Assembly: GCA_034766995.1 (NCBI GenBank)
Contig: CM068313.1
Coordinates: forward strand, 33,391,496 to 33,455,495
Length of the DNA: 64,000 bases
Direction: 5' to 3'
From: Acanthacorydalis orientalis
Lineage: Eukaryota; Arthropoda; Insecta; Megaloptera; Corydalidae
This document shows positions 1 to 11,545 of the stretch, in pieces. A program made the position numbers and the translations under genes. The notes beneath the pieces were generated by a model, which saw only the letters and a list, made by a program, of their open reading frames with translations, had not been told where the DNA came from and ran no database searches. Within the stretch, counting starts at the first letter, position 1. Each line of letters opens with the position of its first letter.

Positions 1-866
1 ATGTTGTATACTAAATGATGTTTATGACTGATAACATTAAAAATTAATCGAATTTTTAGAATCGATGGATTCTTTGCTTTATCTTTATTCTCTTAACGTG
101 TCAAAAAGACAGTTATTTATTATTTTGAATCGGCATAATCTACCTATGTTGTAACAACAAATATTTAATGGAAAACAAATGGAAAAACATCTATGTTCTT
201 TACTATTCGAAAAACTTGTATTATTTGAAGAAAAAACTCCGGAGGAAAAATAGCGTACACATTAATGTTATGCCATATTTATCAATATTAGTTTCTGTAT
301 TATAATTTATATTCAATATTTTATCATTTAAATATATTTTTATTGAAAATTAATAATTAACTACATTACTTAATTCCAGTTCTTCTCCACGTTTTTGTAT
401 AATAATTCAATTCAAAGAAAGTAAAAATAAAATAAAACGTGTGGAATAAAAGTCTCTATTGTAAAAATAATATTTTCGAGCTAGTTATTCTAATTGTAAT
501 GTATTAAAAATAATATTTTTTTTTTAAAAAAAAACAACACGGTTGAGCCTCTGACATGTACATGTCATTATAGAATTTGGTCTTTCGTAAACCAACAAGT
601 ATAATATGAAATGTTTACCAACAGTAATCTTATGAATTATAATGAGAAAAGAAACTTTTTTGTTGTAAACACATCAAAGTTTGCCACGAGCCGGTAATAT
701 TGTTTTAGTTTAATGGGAAGTTCTTTTTCTACACGTCAATTAATAGTTTTTAATATAAGTCATTGAAAAAATCTCGAACAAAAATATATGACTCATAATT
801 TCGAATAAAAAATAATTTTCTAATGTTAACAATACATAATGCTTATATTCTCGTGCAATTTTTCAG
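1..866. other. A+T-rich upstream non-coding stretch
   Basis: No gene is recognisable. The stretch ends in a good splice acceptor (pyrimidine run then CAG at 864-866) feeding the first exon I can read of the RasGEF gene, so an upstream non-coding or coding exon probably lies here or outside the window. A 25-codon ATG reading frame begins at 179, without further support. A perfect 16-bp palindrome sits at 552-567. Confidence 0.5.
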
Positions 867-869
867 AGG

Positions 870-1086
870 ATGTCTCAAAATCGAATTCAGAAATTGTTAT
901 TTTCAGAATATTGTGATTTTGAAGATATTGTAATTATTGAGAGCCCTTTTGTAGAAACAACTCGTGAAGGTATAGGTGTGCGGCAAGTTTATATAGGTAA
1001 AAGTAAATTAAATTTAGTTTGCAATTATTTGTGTCATACTGTATAAGAACCTAAATCGTACACATTTTTTATTTTTTGTTTAAAAA

Positions 1087-1140
<54 letters not shown>

Positions 1141-3024
1141 TATGTTTGGTTGATATAGTCTGTGTAAAATATTTTTAAATTTTATACTTCATAATTTATA
1201 AAAAGTATCCAAAGAAATTAAAAAACGTACCTTCAATGAATAAAAAACTAGGCTTTATAGTATTGAAAATAATCTCACAAAATTAATAAACAAATTAGTA
1301 TTGCCAAAGTCTATAATTTATATTTACAAAATTTGTATGGGATTTTTTAAATTATGGTATAAAGACGTTAAAAAACACAACATTCTGAAATGTTTTAATA
1401 AAATATTAAATTTCTATATATTTCAATAATGGTACATTTAAAGTATAAACTGTAACTATTTGAATTTATGATACGTTTATGTAAAAAAATGAAAACTTTA
1501 TGTTAAAAAAAATATCTACCGATACCATAAAATACAGAAAAAGAAACAACTAAAATTTAATAACTTCAACTGCAGGACTAACCCCATCAAAAATTATCCT
1601 TGCCACGGATATTTTAACATCAGCGATAGATGCACCGTTCTGGTGTGTGCCCAGTGCCGATCCAGATATTGAATCATTTGAACTGATATCAGTGTTTCCT
1701 GTTGAGTGCGTAAATTTAAGTGTTTTTCGACGGCGCAAAAGACAAGCATTAAAAGCTCGGTTTTGTAATAATCGCGTATCGTATTTCGAACTGGGAGGAT
1801 TCGAAAGGCGTAAGGTATATAATAAAATCTTAACATTCGCTATTAGTGCTTTCAAACTTTATATATTATTTTTTTATTGCTAAACTCACTGATACTGTTT
1901 TTTTAATATTAATCACTTGGAGTTAAATTTTTGAAGTAATAATTTTTAATGTTTAAGGATATTATGTTATATCAAGTTGTTGAAACTAACTTGTTTAAAT
2001 TATTTCTAAATACACGTATTATTATTTTATTTATAATATGTATGTGTTATATATTTATTTATAATATATACATATATATATATATAATATATATAATATT
2101 GAATTTTCAAGATGTTATGGAATATTTGGTGTGAAAAAGTTAGATTTTTAAACCCAGAGGAACACAGATCGTCATTATCAGAAACCTCTGTGGCATCTTC
2201 TACTTCAAATAGTACCGTATATCTTGTATCGTCAAAACAAGTATTTCCTGTAGATGGTAACCCACAATTATGGTGTAAGTTTGGAGCTGGTGACTATTCG
2301 GCAGATGTATGTTCGTAATCCGTTTTGTCACATAATAATTTTCTACATATATTATTTATATTATATATATTTGAGAAACAATACATATAAATAAACATTA
2401 TACAGCCCACGGTTCACAACTTATAACTAATTTTAATTTGAATGAAGTGAATATACTTTTAATAAAATATTTATAATTTTAAAATTAATTTTATTTAACG
2501 TATAAAAATCCATATAGACATACAGTAAAATTCATAAATTTTATAATTGTAATAAGTCGATAGGAATTTAATTTAAATTACAGAATTTCTACGATTGATA
2601 TATCTTCGCGGAAAGTATTTATTAACATATACACGAATTCAGTATTTTCGAAATTTTAAATTTACTTCATAACTTTACACTGAACCATAATTCTATTGCA
2701 ATTTAGATAACTATAAAATGTATTGTTAATGAGAATTTGACAACCGATGTCATTGAAATAGGTTGTGTGTATTAAATAATTGGAAATATTACAGTTATAT
2801 AAACAAAAATGGACCGATAAAGATATTTATATGGGCGACAGATTTGAAGCAATAACTGCAGCAAGTTATAAACCTAAAACGGAACCTATAACTCAGATGA
2901 ATGTTGAAACAATATATGATAAAAATCCGTTGAAATGGTAAGTTGTTTCAAGAGTAGAAAAGCTATTATATTTTAACATAATTTTAAATTTTGAAGATAA
3001 AATTTATTTTTTACATATATATTA

Positions 3025-3070
<46 letters not shown>

Positions 3071-3422
3071 TCTACATCCCTTGTCTTATCAAGATCAAAC
3101 CTTACTTCCTAGAGTCCTGCGGTTAACGCAGGCTATTCATAAGCTAATCAACCACCCAATTTTAAAAATATGACGATTTTTTATGAAGACATATATTCTT
3201 TATGCGTGAAGAGATATATCAAGTGACTCAGAGCGACAATATGAACAGATTTTCTTGTACATTCGTTCGTACATTGTGTACATTTCTCTAATATCCATCA
3301 GCATACTTTTGATTTTAAGTGCTGCAATATTTTATCTAATTTATATTATCAGTGAAAATAAACAACGCATGAAAAATTTCTCCACCTTTTGATGATTTCT
3401 CTAAACCAGATTTTTCAGGAAA

Positions 3423-3517
<95 letters not shown>

Positions 3518-3937
3518 GTGTGTATTTGTGTGTTTGTGTGAGTATGTGTGTAAAAAATGAATGATATTATTGGACTATTAGAAAATATTAAAACCAATAC
3601 TAAAATATTAAATGTTATTGTTATAAACCAAATTTTTATAGGGGTAAAAATTACATATTTGACGACTGTCCAACCATGGAACTTGCACGTGATAATTACT
3701 CAGGTAAAATTGGACAAATATATCAAGTTAACAGATTTGGTGATGGAATACGAGAACAATGCCGCACTGGTCTATATCTTTCCGCTGAAGACTACATTAC
3801 ACCCAGAGTATATACGGAGTTTTCTGGACAGGTATTTTCCAATTATGTTCGATAATATAAAAGCGAAGTTTATATTATATGTAAAAAGTCAAAAAAATAT
3901 ATTTTTATTTCAGTTATTTAATGTTAAAAAATTAAAA

Positions 3938-3968
<31 letters not shown>

Positions 3969-3969
3969 A

Positions 3970-4012
<43 letters not shown>

Positions 4013-5316
4013 GTCATTCCATAAGTAATACGGTTTTTTGAAGTGAAACTTCTTAGGGCACGGTAGTGCAAGTCCATTTCATAAAAATCAATGTAAAACG
4101 AAAAGTGTAACGGATGTCGATAGCGCAGATGTTCGGCACACGACACTGGTGAGGGTAGAATGGTAGAGAGTAGGATGAGAAGTGCAAATGTGCATACGTT
4201 GTTTTAAATTAAGGTCCGATAACTCGTGCGGAACCCATTGACGCAGCTTAGAATAAGATAAAACTGAGAAAATACTACGTATAATTGAACAGCGTATTCA
4301 TCTGATATGTTATTGCAATAATTGCAAAGTACCTGCATGATCAATTTTCACCTATATGAAAATACCGCATTACTTATGAGATGACCCAATTCATATATAT
4401 ATATATATATATATATATGATTCATTTTCGGAATTATATGCATATTTTAGAAATATTTCATTTTTAACTTTTTCATGAAATATAAGATATAAATTTTGAT
4501 AGATTTTTTTAGAGTTTTTATTAAATATTGTAATTATTATAACCTACAGTTAATTAAATATTCGTAAATATATTAATATAAACGTGATTTGACATATAAT
4601 TTTTATTAATGTATATATAAAGTAAATAAATAGAAAAGTAAATAATTTTGAAATAAATAATTCGATTTTATTCTAGGCTTTAAACGAATTTAAAGTTTAT
4701 ACAACAACTTTTGATAAAAATAACAATATGCTCGAATTAGCGGATAATGCCGTATCATTATGGGAAAATAACAGTAAATCATATGTAAGTAATAATTTTA
4801 ACAAAGCTCGCTTGAAGCATCAGCGTAAATATGGTTTTACGCCAAACAGTCATTTCTTTTATGGATATGGTCCTTGGGAAGTTGGTTACGGAGACAAATT
4901 TTCTGTTCAGGTATTTATCTGTAAACTGTTAATAATTTAATTCTAGGAATATAAAGTATTAACGGTTGAGAAATGAATTCATAACAGTAAGAATTAAAAT
5001 CACTATCTGAATGTCTCATCTCTTTTACGTATATACTAAATGATGTGAAAAGTTAATAGCTGTTTCTTTTTTAATATTTTAAATAAATTTGTATTGTTTG
5101 AAAGATACGAAAATAAAAATATGAATATACAATTTATTTAATAACTTAAAAATATTTTTCTTAATTATGCCAATTGATTAGTCGTGACATAAAGTGTTTT
5201 AAATGTTAAGGTTGGCACTTCAAAATTCTAAAATGGCAGAAAATATTGTAATTTTAAACAAACCTATGATTGATTCAATTTAAAGGCATCGATTAATTTT
5301 TGCACCTAATAATAAT

Positions 5317-5372
<56 letters not shown>

Positions 5373-5788
5373 AATTTAGATTAAGCGGTCCGTATCTTCA
5401 GTAAGAATTCAAAAACAATCCACAGACTCAGAATTGAAATTATTTGTAACAAAGGAGCAATTGGTAACTTATGCATCGATCGAAGCTCTTTTGAATGAAC
5501 CCCATTACGCTGTCTTAAAGTATAAATATCTTATAATAATATTTTTGCACTTATTTAGAGTTATCTATATTTATAACCTCATTTAGAAAATTTTCTAAAC
5601 CTGGAATTCTGTTTTGGACTCCTGAATATTGGTTCAGACCAAAATCGGCTAAAATTGCTTATCAAGAATTACACATACATTTAAGGAAAATTCAAAGCTC
5701 TGTCAATAAAGTTCCTGGAAATTCAAAACTTCGTGGAAAATTAAAAGGTTACAATATTTTGTTATTATATATATACATATATATATAC

Positions 5789-5843
<55 letters not shown>

Positions 5844-8637
5844 TATATATATATATATATAATTCCATCGTAAAATTTCCATAAAACAAAATGTTTTTAT
5901 TTTTCGTATAGACCACCTCCTCGCAACGCTCTCCCCCTCGCTAAACTCTATAAGTAGTACATTAACTACTCCCGATCATCAATGATTCGTTGATAAATAT
6001 CATGTGGTCTCTGTTCTGATTGGTTGAAATCAATCACTGGTATGTGCTCTCTCACGGTGTACAATGAAGCAGGTGTATACGATTTTAATGTAAAATTGAT
6101 GACATTTATTCAAAATATTGTATTCGCTAAAGTTTTAAAGTAAAAAAATTGTTACACATTTTAACATTGTATTTTGTTGTTGATTTTTATATATTTTTTC
6201 AATAAAAATTCTACAGCTTACATTTTACGTAGATTATTTTCTCGTTTAATTTATTAATTTTTGTTATTTGTTAGTTGAGAGCGAGCGTCGGCGAGCGGGG
6301 GGCAAAACCCACTCGGGGGTTGGCGAGCGTAGCGAGTGAGGGGCAGATCTCCCTGGTATATATACATAATATTTAAAGACTAAGATCAAATTTTATTTTG
6401 AAAAAGGTTCTTAATAAAAACTACTATATTAGAATAAACAAAAAATATCAAGTTAGTCGATGTATAAAAGTTAAATGAACTTTAAAATAATAGTAAAGTT
6501 ATTAAACTATATCAAAAACACTTTTTATATTCTGATAAAAATGCTGTTACACACTTGTCGATTTTTTTTAGAAAATATAATTTTTCAGTCTCGAAAAAAA
6601 TTATACAATTTTAAATCCATAATACATCGCATTATTATAGGCAAAAAACGTAAAATCTTCAGAAAAAGAAAAGTAGTTGAAATCAATACAGATTCGGATG
6701 AAGAAATATATTTTAAGAAAGAAAACAATCAAGTCCCACGTTTTATGCAAAAATTCAAGAGGTCTAATAAAAACAAACCAAATACATCAAGTAAATTCTA
6801 TTAATTAATACAGATATTTCAGAAAAAATACATTTTTTGATACATTTTTTTGTAAATAAATAAATAAATATTTCATTGAAATATTTTATTTCTTTAAAAG
6901 ATGAATCATCTGAAAAAAATTCTCTCAAGTATTTGGATAAAGTGCTTCAAATTTCAATACCGTTAACCGCTTGGGATTTCGATTCTACAACACTTGCTAA
7001 CGAATTAACAATGGTTGAAAAAGATCTCTTTCTTAGAATTCCGCAAATTGAGTTTGGTATATTGATATGGCAAAAGTCGTCTAAAAATGCGCCAAATATT
7101 TCTGCAGTAATGGCATTCTCACATCGTATAAGTTGTCTTGTCGCTACAGAAATTTTGAAAGATGAAACAGAAAAGGTAAACTACCAGAGTTATTAAATAT
7201 ACATTGTATTTTTTAAAATTATTTTTCATTCTTCAAAAACTAATATATTAATTATTATATGATCACATTTCAGTGTGTCACATCTTAGTTTCTTCCATTG
7301 AAAGAAATAAAAACTCTGTTTACTTAATACTTTGAAAATGTAACCAAATTAAATTTAAAAAAAAAATTATTAAAAAAAAACTATACTGATAAAAAAAATG
7401 AACACTTTTTAGAACATATAATCACAATTTAAGGAACAACTGAATGCTTCACTAATTATATATAAGATCTTTACTTTTGTGCACTTTAAGTGCATGAAAA
7501 AAAGAAAATTTATATAAAAATATTTCGTTTTAGTTGCGAGCAAGATTAGTGACAAGATTTATTAGTACAGCGCATAAATGTCACGACATGTTTAATTACC
7601 AATCTTGTCAAAGCGTTTTATCTGGACTACAAAGTCCTTCCGTTTATCGACTCCACAATACCTGGACATACGTTCGCAGAAAGCATGCAACGAAATATCA
7701 GTAAGTAATTATTAAAACATTACCCTTACTAAAATATCATCTTCTTTATCCTTGAACACAAAACATTTGTTAACAAAATTCTTTATTTTTATCTTGAAGT
7801 ATCATTTAATAAAGAGTTGAAGTAAATTTTATGTGTTTAAAATTAATTGCTTGTGTTATAAAAAATGTTTTTGAAAAATATACAAAAATGTTTACAAGTG
7901 AGTGTATATATTGCATTTGATATAATAAAAAAGACGTCTGTAATTAACTCCATAAGTTATATTTACTACAACTTCAGATTATTTGAACAACTATGTCATG
8001 AATATAAAGATCCACAGTTGTCTTTGTATAAAGATGCTTGTAAGAAAGTGAAAGAAAACTCTCAGTACATTCCATGCATTTCAGACTTACTTACACACTT
8101 ATTGGATAAAATTCCAGAAGTATCTAAGGAATTCGATTTAAATACATTCACTGCTTGCGCTAAGGGTATGCTTCCCATTTTGTATAAATTTCATTTGAAA
8201 ATAGTATATTTTTATTTTCCGAATACCTTTATTGCAGAAAATCTTAGTACCCAGCATATTTCACAACAATCGTATGTTTCACAAAAATCAACTTTGCCAA
8301 AGTTATTAAAACGATTTGCGTCAGTATTTCGTACATCGTCAGCAGATAAATCGAGTGAAATTACAAATGACGTAACAAACGACGATAAAAATCTAATAAC
8401 TAGCGATTTATTCAAAAATATAGCGTTTTACTTTGAGCCAGCAATTTATTTCGAAGATAACAGGAAGCAACGATTTCAAGAAGTAATTGAATATTTGTTA
8501 CTCTTTCAATCTTCAGCGGCTAATTACTCTTACGAAACAAACGCTTTGGTTCAAGAATACATTTTAAAAGCGAGGTACAGAGAAGAATATGAAAATTTTT
8601 ATCTTTCACTGAAAATTGAATCTAATAAAAAAAAATA

Positions 8638-8638
<1 letters not shown>
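870..8638 (+). CDS. RasGEF-domain protein, 13 exons, novel N-terminal half
   Basis: Exons: 870-996, 1576-1814, 2112-2306, 2795-2937, 3642-3831, 4677-4910, 5380-5519, 5587-5747, 6641-6790, 6901-7175, 7534-7700, 7978-8165, 8238-8638. All introns are GT-AG, all phases match, and the sum is 2610 nt (869 residues plus TAA). Residues about 535-860 form a RasGEF catalytic domain, which swaps GDP for GTP on Ras-family GTPases. The signatures are [16 protein letters not shown], then VATEIL, then the diagnostic [11 protein letters not shown] followed by HNTW, and a final helix ending near [12 protein letters not shown]. Exons 1-8 (residues 1-476) encode a compact, possibly PH-like start ([26 protein letters not shown]) and an aromatic-rich block ([17 protein letters not shown]) that I cannot assign. 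Exon 9 is a basic/acidic linker. The ATG at 870 follows an acceptor, so coding sequence could extend upstream. A possible poly(A) signal lies at 9072-9077. The domain call is firm; gene identity and substrate are unknown. Confidence 0.85.
1089..1141. repeat. (AT)n then (GT)n microsatellite in intron 1
   Basis: Uninterrupted AT dinucleotides to 1130, then GT dinucleotides. Confidence 0.95.
3426..3550. repeat. (AT)n/(GT)n microsatellite in intron 4
   Basis: About 40 AT units run into an imperfect GT tract. It lies between exons 4 and 5 of the RasGEF gene. Confidence 0.95.
3942..4008. repeat. Interrupted (AT)n array in intron 5
   Basis: AT dinucleotides with single-base interruptions. The array ends directly at the terminal repeat of the MITE at 4009, so the element inserted at the edge of an AT array. 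Confidence 0.9.
4009..4389. mobile_element. Mariner-like MITE with 30-bp inverted ends
   Basis: The left end reads TTGGGTCATTCCATAAGTAA followed by TACGG. The right end, reverse-complemented, reads TTGGGTCATCTCATAAGTAA followed by TGCGG. The ends therefore form inverted repeats of about 30 bp with very few mismatches around a 320-bp core with no intact reading frame. Length and ends fit a non-autonomous or internally deleted Tc1/mariner element. It sits inside intron 5 of the RasGEF gene. A solo relative of the right end is at 33621-33651. The target duplication is not clear: TA is present on the left but not on the right. Confidence 0.8.
5320..5368. repeat. (AT)n array in intron 6
   Basis: AT dinucleotides just upstream of the exon 7 acceptor, close enough to sit in or next to its polypyrimidine/branch region. 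Confidence 0.95.
5766..5861. repeat. Compound (AT)n/(AC)n array in intron 8
   Basis: AT dinucleotides broken by CATA and an AC run. Confidence 0.9.
5908..6358. mobile_element. Possible transposon remnant in intron 8
   Basis: Two G+C-rich blocks stand out from the A+T-rich intron and are roughly inverted copies of each other. The left block (5911-5942) contains CTCGCAACGCTC. The right block (6290-6350), reverse-complemented, contains CTCGCTACGCTC preceded by CCCCTCA. They frame about 400 bp without a coding signal. This fits a DNA transposon or MITE with degenerate ends, but I do not recognise the family and see no clear target duplication. Confidence 0.4.
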
Positions 8639-8696
<58 letters not shown>

Positions 8697-8712
8697 TGTA
8701 TATATATATTCA

Positions 8713-8772
<60 letters not shown>

Positions 8773-8773
8773 C

Positions 8774-8857
<84 letters not shown>

Positions 8858-8880
8858 ATATATACGTGTGTATGTATGTG
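8639..8880. repeat. Large compound (AT)n/(GT)n microsatellite
   Basis: About 240 bp of AT dinucleotides with GT/CA interruptions, starting at the stop codon of the RasGEF gene, so it would form the start of its 3' UTR. It is the longest array in the window. Confidence 0.95.
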
Positions 8881-9361
8881 TACTTTATATTTATTACAAA
8901 AGTAAAAGCATTTGTAACATAAAATATGAAAAACAATAATTATAATTCTGACAACATGGAAATATTTAATTAAAATATAAATAGAGTAAATTTGTATACA
9001 AATCTCTATACACACACATACACATCCACAATATATATATGCACACACACAAATACATTATATGAGCCTACAATAAAACAAAAGTATTGTTTAATGAGTT
9101 TATTTAACTGACAAAAATTAAAAATGAACGGAAATCGAAAATATTTCAAAGTTTAACTGAATCAAGTCATTACCAACAATGTATCTTCCAATTGGAAAGA
9201 TACTAGGTAAACAGAAATGAAATGAATTTTATAACAAAAAAGGACTCTTCATTTAAAAATACATTTTGATTAATGTACTTTGGCTATTCTTAACCTATGA
9301 ATCTGTAACACCCATTGTGAATTGCAAACAATTGAGTGAGTTCTGATAGTACAGAGTAGTA

Positions 9362-9638
9362 TAGAAAGATGGATTAAGAGTAGCAAGAACGGTAATACAT
9401 TTTGCAAGAACACAGAAATTATTAAGAATTAAGAAACATAAAGAAGCCCAAGATGTCAATGAGTAAGTGGAATGAAGATATAAGGAAATACATAGAGAAT
9501 TAGCAGGGGAAAAAGGTTATATAGTGAAATCAAAAGAAATTAAAAGAAGTTGTTATCCAGCCAGTGAACTGTACAAGGACATATATGAAGATAATGATGG
9601 TGATTCAGCATACTTTTTATTAAGAAATGAAAATTTTA
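9362..9638 (+). pseudogene. Broken Myb/SANT-like domain fragment
   Basis: One frame reads as coding from about 9362 to 9638 except for two in-frame stops (TAA 9464, TGA 9473). The open part after the stops includes RYKEIHRELAGEKGYIV and, further on, ELYKDIYEDN. This pattern (aromatic/basic helix, GY.V turn, then L..YK.I.D.N) resembles the Myb/SANT-like DNA-binding domain found in insect Adf-1-type and transposon-derived proteins. The segment ends at a canonical donor (A then GTAAGT). It could be a dead exon or transposon debris. The family assignment is tentative. Confidence 0.3.
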
Positions 9639-9654
9639 GTAAGTTTATTCTTTT

Positions 9655-11397
9655 ATTTTTAGTTTCTGTTACATAAAAAGAAATAATAATTCAAATAAAT
9701 AATAACACAAAAACCCAAGACAATAAAATTTGTGTGGATGAAACTATAACAGTTGATCAATTATTTCAAATAATTCATTAAAATTTAAAATTTTTTGTTA
9801 TCTTATTGAAAATCATTTCTTTCAAATTACCGTAGTACTACATCCTTTGGCAAATTGCAAATTAAGCTATATATATTTTACAGAATATGATTTCAGATAT
9901 CTCTAACTGGTAAATAAAAAATATTTTTCAAGTAACAATTTTCTCTTTTTATCTCTATCATCATTTTCTCAAGCACTTTATGTCTTTTAAGTACGGATCA
10001 AGTAATTATGAAAATCACAACTTCTATATTTTTATTTTGTAAGTAATCTTTAGTATATTTCAAATCATTATTTTATTATAATCTTCAAATTATAGAAACC
10101 TTTTAATTTGGAGGTTTTTCATTTTGATAATGAAAGCATTTTATTTTCTAAGAGTATTAAAATAATAAAAATGATTCATGCTTTCATTATTCTATTTATA
10201 AATCATTTAAAAATTATTCCCAAGAAAATATTTTCCCTATTTAAAGTAGGTTTTTCTCTTATCATATACAGTAGTTCTACATAATACAACCTTTTAGATT
10301 TAACATCTACCTTTTGCTTGTCAACATATTTGAGTCCAAAATAATCTTTTAAATTAAATTTAAATACATAAAAAAAGTAAGTTCTATTTTATTACCCTCA
10401 TCTTTTCTTCACACATCTATAAGATTTCTACTTCTACTATTTGTCTCTCTAATACAAGTTGTTATGAATAATTTAGAACACTTTAATCTTAACATACTGT
10501 ATACCTGTACCACTTTGAATACTTCTTATATATGATTTTCTTTTATCAGTTTTCTAGAATAGTCTAGAATAAATGGTTTCAATTATTCTATGCAATTTAT
10601 ATAATTGAATCTTTTATAAAATCCGGATTTATTTATTCAATATTTTTTGTTTAAATTCTTTATGCACACAATGTCATTGCTGCTTATTAATATTTTTTAT
10701 TTATATTAAATACCATACTTGTTTAGCTATAATGAAATTTTATTCATACTGTGATCATTTTAGTAAACAATTCATGTATGTTTTTGTATTGTTATAAGTG
10801 TTAGTAAATTTTATTAAAAGTCAACAACTAGACCAATAACTTTTAAATCATATTTTTGTTAAAGTATGATATTTTTTACATTCAAAAAGGTAACAGTGTT
10901 TGATTTTAATCTAGTAATTTTTATTACATCAAATCTTATTTGTTGTTGTTATTCTTATTGTTAATGCTGCCTTTTTATTTACTACACTTTGGTAGTAATT
11001 TGTTTTTAATCACTCTGCAACAAATCTATGCATATATACATTTGTACGTACATATTGGTATGCATATATGCATAATGGTATTTTCTATGGTATGAAAAGA
11101 ATTCAATTTATTGTTTTGTATTTTGATATATGTACATAGATTACCTTATTTTCTCAAATTGATTTTACTACATATCTGTTAGAATTATAGGCATGGTTTA
11201 TCTTAAAATTAAAACTACTTTGTAAAATGAAAAATATTTTTTTGTTTCATATTAATTTTGTTTACCTTATATTTTTCACTGCAATTTTATGAAAAAACTT
11301 AAATTATTAATACTTTCTTAAAAAATAATTTTTTAGAATATTTGATTGAAAAAATACTAATGTTACATTTACAAATTTAATAGTTTATTATAAATAA

Positions 11398-11400
<3 letters not shown>
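9655..11400. other. Non-coding A+T-rich intergenic DNA
   Basis: I see no gene, repeat family or structured element in this stretch, only homopolymer-rich sequence. Confidence 0.5.

Positions 11401-11401
<1 letters not shown>

Positions 11402-11446
<45 letters not shown>
11402..11446. repeat. (AT)n microsatellite
   Basis: Uninterrupted AT dinucleotides just beyond the 3' end of the dsRNA-binding gene. Confidence 0.95.
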
Positions 11447-11449
<3 letters not shown>

Positions 11450-11545
11450 TAATATGTTACAAATATATTGAAAAAAGTAAGATGTTTATTTAAATTTCAC
11501 ACAGTTTATTTCAATTATGCAATTAGTATCTTTATTAGATCACAT

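Noticed and set aside
1647..1883. Stand-alone ORF starting inside exon 2
   Set aside because: It is exon 2 of the RasGEF gene read past its donor into the intron; the splice sites and phase fit the multi-exon model better.
3557..4146. ORFs of 155 and 78 codons around exon 5
   Set aside because: The plus-strand frame reads exon 5 in the wrong frame and runs into an AT array; the minus-strand one crosses the MITE and the array.
8616..9048. Long reading frames of alternating Tyr/Ile on both strands
   Set aside because: They are translations of the AT/GT microsatellite; all frames of such an array stay open.
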